Assembly: GCA_007570785.1 (NCBI GenBank)
Contig: ML661885.1
Coordinates: 34,839,906-34,903,905, forward strand
Reading direction: 5' to 3'
From: Antilocapra americana
Lineage: Eukaryota; Chordata; Mammalia; Artiodactyla; Antilocapridae
DNA length: 64,000 nt
The translations under genes and the position numbers were made by a program. Below, piece after piece: positions 48,301 through 59,700 of this stretch. Below the pieces are notes generated by a model, which saw only the letters and a list, made by a program, of their open reading frames with translations, was not told where the DNA came from and ran no database searches. Positions within the stretch are counted from its first letter, which is position 1, and the number at the start of each line of letters is the position of its first letter.

Positions 48301-50619
48301 AATTTTGTGGCTGCAATCACTGTCAACAGTGATTTTGGAGTCCAGGAAAATAAAATGTGTCACTGTTTTCACTTTTCCCCATCTATTTGCAATAAGTGAT
48401 AGGATTGGATACCATGATATTCGTTTTTTGAATGTTGAGTTTTAAGTCAGCTTTTCACTCTCCTCTTTCACCTTCATCAAGAGGCTCTTTAGTTCCTCCT
48501 CGCTTTCTGCCATAAGGGTGGTGTCATCTGCATATCAGGTTATTGATATTTCTCCTGGCAATCTTGATTTCAGCTTCTGCTTCATCCAGTCCAGCACTTC
48601 ACATGCTACACTCTGCATATAAGTTACATAGGCAGGGTGGCAATATATACATATAGCCTTGACATACTCGTTTCCCAATTTTGAACTAGTTAGTTACTCC
48701 ATGTCTGGTTCTAAATGCTGCTTAGGGCTTCCTTCATAGCTCAGTTTGTAAAGAATCTGCCTGCAATGCAGGAGACCCCAGTTCAATTCCTGAGTTGGGA
48801 AAATCCACTGGAGAAGGGATAGGCTACCCACTTCAGTATTCTTGGGCTTCCCTTGTGGCACAGCTGGTAAAGAATCTGCCTGCAATGTGGGAGATCTGGG
48901 TTCGATACCTGGGTTGGGAAGATCCCCTGGAGAAGGGAAACATTAACCACTCCAGTATTCTGGCCTAGAGAATTCCATGGACTGCGTAGTCCATGGGGTC
49001 CCAGAGAGTCGGACACGACTGAGCCACTTTCACTCTCAATTCTTGATCTGCATATAGATTTCTCAAGAGGCAGGTCAGATGGTCTGGTATTCCCATCTCT
49101 TTTAAGAATTTTCCAGTTTGTTGTGATCCACAAGTCAAAGGCTTTGGTGTAGTCAGTGAAGCAGAAGTAGATGCTTTTCTCATGATCCAACAGATGTTGG
49201 CAATTTGATCTCCAGTTCATCTGCCTTTTCTAAATCCAGCTTGTACAACTGGAAGTTCTCAGTTTATGTACTGTTAAAGTCTAGCTTGAAAGATTTTGAG
49301 CATAATCTTGCTGGCATGTTAAATGAGTCCAATTGTACAGTAATTTGAACATTCTTTAGCGTTGCCTTATCTTTGGGATTGGAATGAACGGACCTTTTCC
49401 AGTCTTGTGGCCACTGCAGAGTTTTCCAAATCTGCTGGCATAATGAGTACAGCACTTTAACGGCTTCATCTTTTAAGACTTGAAATAGTTCAGCTGGGAT
49501 TTTATCACCTCCACTAGCTTTGTTCATAGTAATGCTTCATAATACCCACTTGACTTCATACTCCAGAAGTCTGGCTCTAGGTGAGTGACTACACCATCAT
49601 GGTGATCAAGGTCATAAAGACCTTTTTGTATAGTTTTTCTGGGGTTCTTGCCATCTCTTCATCATCTTTTCTGCTTCTGTTAGATTCTTGCCATTTCTGT
49701 CCTTTATTATGTCCATCTTTGCATGAAATGTTTCCTTGGTATTTCCAATTTTCCTGAAGAGATCCTCTAGTCTTTTCCACTCTGTTGTTTTCCTCTTTCC
49801 CATTCTATTGTTTTCCTGTATTTCTTTGCATTGTTCACTTAAGCTGTCTTCTCTCTCCCTGCTATTCTCTGAAACTCTGTATTCAGATATCTTACCCTTT
49901 ATTCTTTTCCTTTCGCTTCTCTTCTTTTCTCAGCTATTTATAAGGCCTCCTCAGAAAACCACTATTCCTTTTTGCATTTCTTTTCCTTGGGGATGGTTTT
50001 GCTCACCATCCCCTGTACAATGTTATGAACCTCCATTCATAGCTCTTCAGGCACTCTGTCTAGCAGACCTAATCCTTTGAATCTATTTGTCACCTCCGCT
50101 GTATAATTGTTAAGTAATCTGATTTAGATCATACCTGAAAGGTCTAGTGGTTTTCGTTACTTTCTTCAATTTTAGCCTGAATTTTGCAGGGAAGTATATT
50201 TGTCTCCAAACTCACATTGTATATATTAAATATGAACAGTTTTTTATATATCAATCATAGAATTGAGGTCTAAAAAATAATCAATATGGAAATATTACAC
50301 AAGATAATTTGTGGTAGCGCATAAATTCTGTTTTTAATGCTTTTGATTTACAAATTTTTCAGATTTACTGATTTTCTTTTGGTGTTACGATTTGTAATCC
50401 TATGCAATTCAATTTTTTTTACAGAAGTATTTTCTTTTTTAATTGCTTTTATTTGAGAAATGTGATCTATGTATTGACTCAGAGATAGAGACTACTTTTA
50501 ATTTGAACAAAATCAATTCTGTATAGGTTTTGCTGACTAGGCTGAGAAGAGATCAGGAATTTTGCTTTGTTTTACATATTGACTCAATTTTAATTTTGGC
50601 ACTACTTGCTACTTTAATT

Positions 50620-50661
<42 letters not shown>

Positions 50662-50664
50662 ACA

Positions 50665-50702
<38 letters not shown>

Positions 50703-53700
50703 ATGTCTTTAAGAAAACGAACACCAGAATTCTCATTGGTAGCTTAAGAAGTAAAACACTAACCAAACATGGAAGCTTCCTGAAACTGTTGGTTCTTAAA
50801 GTTGCAGCAATATGAAACTGTTAAGTCTTCTCTAAAAAATCTAATAAAACACCATAGCAATAACTCTACCTAATGACAAATAAGAAAATAGAACTGATTC
50901 CACATAGTAATTACCACATCCATGTGGAAGAAGACCAAATCACTGAAGATATGATAAATTTTACAGCCTAAATTGCTGAGGTTAGGTTAAATATTTTAAA
51001 GTGTTTATACAAGTGTTTAAACACTAAAAATTAAATGGGAAAGATCCTGTCACAATGGGTAGATCCTATAAATGATTTACAAAATTACATCAGAAAGCAA
51101 ATTCTAAAATATCTGGCATAATTACAAAACCTTTGGATAGGTTTATTTAATAAGTAGCCAATAAATTTACATTTATGCATAGGTGCTAAGTCACATTGGT
51201 CATGTCTGACTCTGCGACCCTATGCACCATGGCCCACCAGGCTCCTCTGTCCATGGGATTCTCCAGGCAAGAATACTGGAGTGGGTTGCCACGCCCTCCT
51301 CCAGCGGACCTTCCCGACCCAGGGATTGAACCCATATCTCTTCTGTCTCCTGCACTGGCAAGAAGGTTCTTTACCACTAGTGCCACTTTTACACTTTCAC
51401 TTAAATGAAAGCTTGGATTGTTTGAGAAAATGTGAGTAATGTCAAACACATAAAAATGGAGAAGTCATATCAGAAACCAAAAACTCAATGTAAGATACTT
51501 GTGTCAAAGTGAAGAGTAAACCAGAATAATTTTCTTCACTACTGTAGCATCACTGTTACTTCATGATCAGCAATTTTAAAAGGTTTTTTTTATGTATATG
51601 AGATGAATTAAGATAAATGCAAAATTCACATGAATCTTAAAAATAAAACAGGCTTTGGGATTTCTGTGGTGGTCCAGTGGCTAAAACTCTGAGCTCCCAA
51701 TGTAGGGGGCCCAGGTTCCATCCCTCATCAGAGAACTATATGCCACATGCTAGGATGCTGACTCAAACAGCAAATTGTAAAAATATGCTCATATTATGTG
51801 TATTTTAAACATTTTTATCACATGTGAAGAAATGTGAAGAACTGTAGAAAAGGATTATAAATAAGTTGATAAAGCTGAGTGGAACATGCAAATTCACTAT
51901 ACTGTTAATCTCTGTATTTATGTATTAATCGAATAAATGCACAATCATCAGCAAACAGTAGGAGGTCAACAGGTATCGTTCCCCACCTTAACCTCAGGAT
52001 CTTCCTTACACTGTTGAAATACCATTAGTGTGTTTTCAATGAAATTCAAAAATTCATGAAAAAGGAATATTTCTCACAAAAATTGCAAAAGCTCACATAA
52101 TACATTTTCCTCAGTATACACTGATTTCTGAGACTGAATACTGGAAAAAAAACAGAAAAGACTCTACCAATTGTAGAAACTGTTCTGCTTCAGCTGCAAT
52201 GTAGGGCTATTGAACTACCAACAGCAGAATAATTTATTCTTAAGATACTCAAGACAGTATGGTTAAAAAAGAAACAATGGTGAGGTAAGCTGATGTTTTA
52301 TGCTAACTGTATGTATACTAACGACTAAACTTTGAATAAAGTGTACATTTTAAACAACATCAATCCAACACACATCTTGAGTTACACATGTAGTATTTCT
52401 CACATTTTTTCTCCAAGTATTCAGAAATCTTAGTTCTGATGTATCATAAAGGGTTCTTACTGCTAACAATCTTCAAATGCAGCTATCTTTTCTCTTTGCT
52501 AGTAAAGGTAGGTTTCTGTGGCCCTCACCTCTTTCTGGAATTCACTGTACAAATCTCTAATATTGCTCTCTTTTCTTCCTTCCTTTTTTCATCTAATTCT
52601 CGAATTCCAGCCCTTTCTATCTTCAGTAGAACTGACTTTTAATTTGCACATTTGGGAGCTTAAATTGTTTCAAATTTATAATATTCTTCTTGCTATAAAG
52701 ATGAACATTTTATTAATTGGGGGTGCTACAGTTAATGTCCTTTTAGGGTAGTGATGAAGACAGTGTCAGATCAAAAAAGAGTTATTAAAGTCAAACAGAA
52801 GTACCAGTGAAAATAATCTTGGCAGAGGATTTAAAAAAAAGATAATAATAAAGAATATTTAAATATTAATATCTGATAATGAATTATAATATTATATTAC
52901 ACAGAAAAAGTTTGTTGTTACTAATGTGCACGGGAAGGAAGAACAAAGATAAACGTATTAAACTTACAAAGGTATATTTCTTTAAACTCACTAAAAGAAA
53001 GAACTTTCTAACAGAACTGTCCTAAACTGAAAAGCACTGCCCTTTGAGGTAATAAGCTCTCTATTACTAAATATGCTAAAGTAGAATCAAGAATGATGTA
53101 AAATGAGAGAGGCTGAACTGTCAGTTAATTTCAACTCTAAGAGTTTATGGCTTTATGATAAAATATTTACTACAAGTGACATAAGAACTTATTTTGGATT
53201 AATTGTTAACAAGTTATATTTATTATTTTCATCTATGTCCAAATTTATTCACTAATGCTGTAAGTATTTATAAAGGGTTAATTCTATGACTGCGCTGTTC
53301 ATAGCTCAGCAGATAGAGCAGTGTATGAAACCCATAAAACCCTGCCCTCATGGTACTTACATAGGTAGGGGGAAGGGAGGGAGGAATAGGAAGGGAGAAC
53401 AGAAAAGAAGTAGAGAAGGTAAGTTTATCATACGCAAACGTTTCCCAATGTACAAATTTCGTGTCAGCATGAAGTAAATTGATAACAAATTCATCTTAAA
53501 TTCTAAGTCACCTATTCTCTCACCTAGGTAGAAATTTTGAGTTATTTTATGTATGTTCACTAGTCAGATTCCCTTTTTAAAATTTACCTTTATTTAGAGG
53601 ACGACTGCTTTACAATGGAATATTGTGTTGGTTTCTGTCATACAAAACCGTGAATCAGCCATAAGTGTACTTATATCCTCTCCTAAACTTCCCTCCTGCC

Positions 53701-56700
53701 CTTATAATTTGTCAGAGACCACTGGGTTGAGCTTCCTGTGTTATACAGCAACTTCCCACTAGCTATCTAATTTACACATGACAGTATATATATGTAATGT
53801 TAATCTCTCAATTTGGCCCACTCTTTCCTTCTCCTGCTGTGTCCACAAGTCCGTTCTCTACACCTGCATCTCTACTTTTGCCCTACAAGTAGGCAAGTAG
53901 GTTCATCAGTACCATTTTTCTAGAATCTATATGTATGCATTAATACATAATATTTGTTTTTCTCTGACTTACTTCAGTCTGTGTAACAGGCTCGAGGTTC
54001 ATCCACCTCAAATTCCCTTTTAAAAAATATCCTTTAAACATTTAAAATACTTTTTATATTCTCTTACATTTGCTCAAACCCACAGAATGTACAGCACCAA
54101 GAGTGAACTCTAAAGTAAAGAACAGACTCTTGATGGGGAAAAAAAAAACCCAGATTTTTATGTGCTCGGTAGCTATCAGGCACTAGACCAATACCACACA
54201 AGAGAAATGCAATGCAAGCCATATGCAATTATAAATTTTCTAATGGCCACATTAAAAAAAACAAGTTAAATCAATTTTAATATATTTACTTAATCCAATA
54301 CATCCAAAACATTATCATTTCAACATAATCAGGGTTAAGAATTAATGATATCTTTTTTCTTTCGGTTCTGAATCTTTAAAAATCAGCATATATTTTATAT
54401 TTACAGATTATCTCTATTTGGACTAGCCATATTTCCTTGTTCAACAGCTACAAGCAGCAAGGGGCTACTGTATTTACAGGAATTAGCATATTTAACTACA
54501 TCTCAATGCAGATACCAAATTTTCACAGGAAATACCTAATCTTATTTATGAGGTAATAGAGATTTTATGAAATTTATAGCTGAAAAAAATATATTCATGT
54601 ATCTAAGCTGTTCAAAACACATCTAAAAGTCATCCAATACTGAATCAAGTATTGGTTTTTATGTTTAATCAAAATTAAACAATTAAAAATTCAGTTCCTT
54701 AGTGGCATTAGCCACATTTCAAGTATTCAATAGCCACAAGTTACTAGTTGCTACTCTATTAGACAGTGCAGCAAAATGTTTCTATACAACACAGAAGAAA
54801 GTTTCAAAAATTTAATTTTTTATAATGTTCTTTTTATTTGAATCAATTCTAGTTGAAAACAGGTGAGAAAACTCTTTTTCTTTAGAAATTATAGTCTGCA
54901 GAGTTGTCCATAAGAACTAAGATGGTTCCTTTTAAATAAAAGTAGTTAATACTCAAAAATTAGTAATAAAGTCTATTATTTCCAAAATTAAGTGTTTCAA
55001 TCTCAAAAGAGAGAAAACTGTCAATTCTCTGACTTGACTGAAAATACTGCCATCTACTTTGCCACCAAAGTTAGTACTTCACCATCATCTGTCACTATAT
55101 CCTATTTTATTAGCTAGGTAATACCTTTTTAAAACACTTTTTTATCCTACCTTTGTTACTGCTTTAGTATAGGTTTACACCCTTGATCACCTGTACTATT
55201 TTAAAAGTATTCTAAATCTAAATTGTAAAATTGTAAATACACAGGGATTGTTTTGCATATGCCAACATCCAAGTAAATCATCACCCAGAATAAAACACAG
55301 ACCACTTCCAGTACTCTATAAAGTTCCCTCCTGAGCCTAGACAACCCCTAAGCTCCCAGAAACAGGTAATCTGGTGGACTTTTGACTAGTTTTGTCCTTT
55401 TGAATTTTATGTAAATAGAATTATACAATATATAGTCTTTCATGTCTGGCTTGGCTTCTTTTCGACTCATCCGTATTGTATCAACAGAACCTTTTTGTTG
55501 CTTCATTATTTGGAATTTTATAAATATTCCAAATTTTATTTTATCCAATAACCTACAGACAGGCATTCAGGTTGTTTTCAGTTTATGGCTATTGTGAAAG
55601 CTGGTAGGGAGATTAATAACATCGGTCTAAACAGTAAAATAACTCAAAATAAATGCTCAGTATATGTTAATGCTTTTCCTCCATTATATCGTAGTCACAG
55701 TAGAAACTGATGCTGAATATACTACACAGAACGGACTGAGGCACATACAAAATCAGGTGTGCACTGTAAACAAAAGACATGCCATGTATACCTTTAATCA
55801 TTATACATGCTGAGTACACATACACCACACTCATCATATCAACAACAACAAACACCACCAGATGGAGAACAAAATTTGATTCAGTTTATTATCACATTTT
55901 AGCATCTGCTCTGTATTTTCTAATGCATGAAGAGGTGAATCCAGGGAACCATAACAAAAGAAAGACCAGATACGTCACTCTATCAATCCCACATGACAAA
56001 GCATGTAAAATCATATTATGCAATATTAAAAGATAGATCTAAGAGGGGTTAAAAAAAGTTGTTTAGTGTTAATTTGACCATTTATACAAGCTCAGTAAAT
56101 TTGAGCAGCATATAAAACTTTCATTACTTTGTAAAATTAGCATCAGCCTATTTCCTTTGCATACTGATAAACTGATGTCAAGATAATGCTTGGATATGAG
56201 CTTAGAAGGAGTGCTAATTTGAATGAATGTGTTAAATAACTGCTATGCCTCCTCCATGAAGGAGATAACATTAAAGTGAATCAGATCTGCAATAAATGTT
56301 TTATGAAAATTAGTATAACAGTAATTATTCCTAAAGTTCACTCAATAAAAGGCATTTTACTTCGGAAGGTTGTTTCTCTAGCATTTTAAAGCAAAAGGGA
56401 AATGACGAAAAGGAATAAACCAAAGTTACTAATCAAATTTATTCAATAAACACATATATACAAGGCCAGTGAACCTTTAAAATATTATACTCATTTTAAG
56501 ATCACTTGAACTTTGCCAACTCTGAAAGTATAAATTCATACAAAGAAAAAAGATAAATGAAAGCTTCACATTTTCCCTCTTACCTCCCATTCTCTAGCTG
56601 CTGCTTCATTAGTAGAATCCTCATTTGTTTCAGATTCTTCAATCTTTTTTACTACTATAAATCCAGGTTCTTTGGTATATTCACCAGTATCTTCTGCATA

Positions 56701-59700
56701 TGTTTCTGGACTCCACTGAATGAAGAAGGCATACAAGTGGTCTGTCCTGTTAGAATGAGTGATTATGAATAATAGATCTGCTATTCTGACTTGTTGGCAA
56801 GAATTTAAAAATGATTTCTGTTAAACAGCTTCACAAAACTTGAAGACTTAAAATATACAAAATACTACACATACTATTCTTTATTTAAAAAGAAAACAAA
56901 GCTCACTACCAGGAAGACATTAACTTAAACTTTTTGGGCTATGTTCTGTCAAGCTCCTAACTACATTAGGATTTTCTTCAGCCTGGTTTTGACTAGCTCA
57001 GATGCCAAACATGGTGACATTTCTTTTCATCAAAGAAAATTGATAATGGGAAGGAAAACCGAACTTACCATTTGAACCTCAATCACACAATGATCTAATT
57101 ATCTAAAATACAACTAACAACTTACTCTAATTACAACTATTTTGAAACCTGACCACTATCTAGGTTTTTCCCAGGTTAATAGAAATTTAATATATTTAAC
57201 TTTTATGTTCCTTCTTTCAATTTTGTTTACTAAAGCCTAAATCCCTGAAATAAAAATTATTTGAGGGGTCAGACACACATTTCAAATATCTATGCTTTGT
57301 TGGCTTTAATTGGTATGAATAACTGGCAAGTGATTATAAAACTCTCCACTAACATATAGCAATCAATAATCACTGTCCTGGACATTGCTTTCAATAAAAT
57401 AAATTTTTAATAGTATTATTTGTGATGTGGCAACTAATGCTTTAAAAAGGTGTCATCTTTCAGATAATTTGTCTCTATGAAGCAATTTTTTTCATAAAAT
57501 ACTTAAATACAATAAAGTTCAAAATTCTAATAAAACTAATTTTTAATGAACATTAGCAAAGGTGAAAGGACAATATTAAAATGGAAGATTCCATGCAAAA
57601 ATTAAAACAAAGCCAACACTAAGGAGAAAAATAAATCTTTATGTTGTTTTTAACTAAAGATATAATAGGGTTGAATATTTCATTGTAATCATCTTGGTAT
57701 CACTGGCAGATCGGAGTATCTGGCTCTTTGCCTTTCACGTACTCATGAACTATGCAAATCATACCATATTTTTAAGTTATTCTAATCACATTTTGCTGAA
57801 CACATAGATTGTACTGTATATTTAGGTGAGGGGGGAGAGAAAAGAATTTTATTATTATATTCTTGAAAGTGAGTCTTCAGAGGAAAATATAAAGGCTTTC
57901 CAAGAGGTACACAGACATGCAAGATAGATTTAAGGGAATCAATCTCTTTCTCTCCCATCTTCATATGGTAATCTTCATTCATACTCATCTTCTTGAGAAC
58001 AGTGTGGTTAAGATATCTTACAGATTGCTTCTTCTATGATTTCACTTAAGTACCATCCTCACTCATCCAGAATCTTACAATGGTACATGTCTTTATAGCT
58101 AAAAAACTCCCAGCCAGTATAAGAACTTCCAGGTTGCCCAAAGTTGGTATTGAGACAGCAAAAGATTTTAAAGACTGGGTAATAAGTCCTTTTGCATATC
58201 AGGTGGTTTCTAATTCACTAATTTCCACAAAACTAAATGAAGCTATTCAATGATTCCTAAAAATAATTTTGATGAAAGATGATTAACTTTAGAATATAAA
58301 CAGAAACACATTTAAAGAACTGACTGACATTATAATAAAAAAAGTATGAAACTGAGAAGTTTTATGAACAAAGCTTTTTAGTATTTATAGAAAAAGAAAA
58401 AAGGGAGGGGGCAGAACTGAGCTACTGAGTCTTATCATTTCAATGAACAATATTCATCAATGGATACATAAACTAATTGGGGGAAAGCCCTATTTTATTA
58501 AGACATTTCCTGTATTTTACATTTTATGTGTAATAACTATGTATGATAAATTATAAATGCATGTTGCTTTGATCAACTGCTCATTATTAATTATTTTAAT
58601 GATAAAATTTTCTTCTGGGTTTAATTAATATTTGGAATAATACAGGTGTTGAAAAACAATTTTCTCTTGGATTTCTGCATGTCTTATGGGCAGAGGTACT
58701 GTGTACCTTTGTTCAGCACTACCTTTTCATGTCTGTTTGCACAGAAAACAAAGTATAGCATGGTTTTAGAAGGCAGAAACATTCAGTATCTTGTGGTGGA
58801 AGTTTAGTCGCCACGTTGTGTCTGACTCTTCTATGAACCTATCAACTGTAGCCCACCATGGGATTTCCCATGGCAAGAATACTGAAGAGGGTTGCCATTC
58901 CTTCTCTAGGGGATCTTCCTGACCCAGAGCTTGAACACGTGTCTCCTGCTTGGCAGATGGATTCTTTACCACTGAGCCACTTGGAAAGCCCATTAGTATC
59001 TTACTCTGTATCAAAGGGCAACCATGCTTACTGTACATAATAGAACTTTTAGATTCCCTAAACTTATGGTTCCTCTTCTTTAACATATCCCATAGCACAT
59101 GCAGCTGTCAGTTAGCCTTCTTCACACCCAACTGTGGGAACTGAAGCTCAAAGAACTCATGCAATTGCTAGAGTGGTGACTGCTGCTGTTGTGACTCTTT
59201 TCTGCCAGCACTCATTAAACTGAGGCAGGACAACTTGTTAACAAGTAGGGTGAGCCTTAGACCCTTTACTCTTTTGAGAATAATCACAGAAAATTTTTAG
59301 CATGTAGAATATCAGCACATACACAGATAAATGTGTGCATGTGTGTTCAGTCGCTTCAGTCATGTCTGACTCTTTGCGACCCCATGGACTGTAGCCCGCC
59401 AGGCTCCTCTGTCTATGGAGAGTCTCCAGGCAAGAATACTGGAGTGGGTTGCCATGCCCTTCTCCAGGGGATCTTCCTGACCCAAGGATTGAATTAGCAT
59501 CTCATGTCTCCTGCATCGGCAGGCGAGTTCTTTAACACTAGCACCAGATCCTTTGAAGACCAGATCCTTTTTAGTAGCTAACTTAGTGCTATGCAGCAAG
59601 TATTTATAACAGAAAAGATTTGAAGAAATTTTTAAAAAACAAACTATATATAGTTAGGGAGTTTGGGATGGACATGTACACACTGCTATATTTAAAATGG

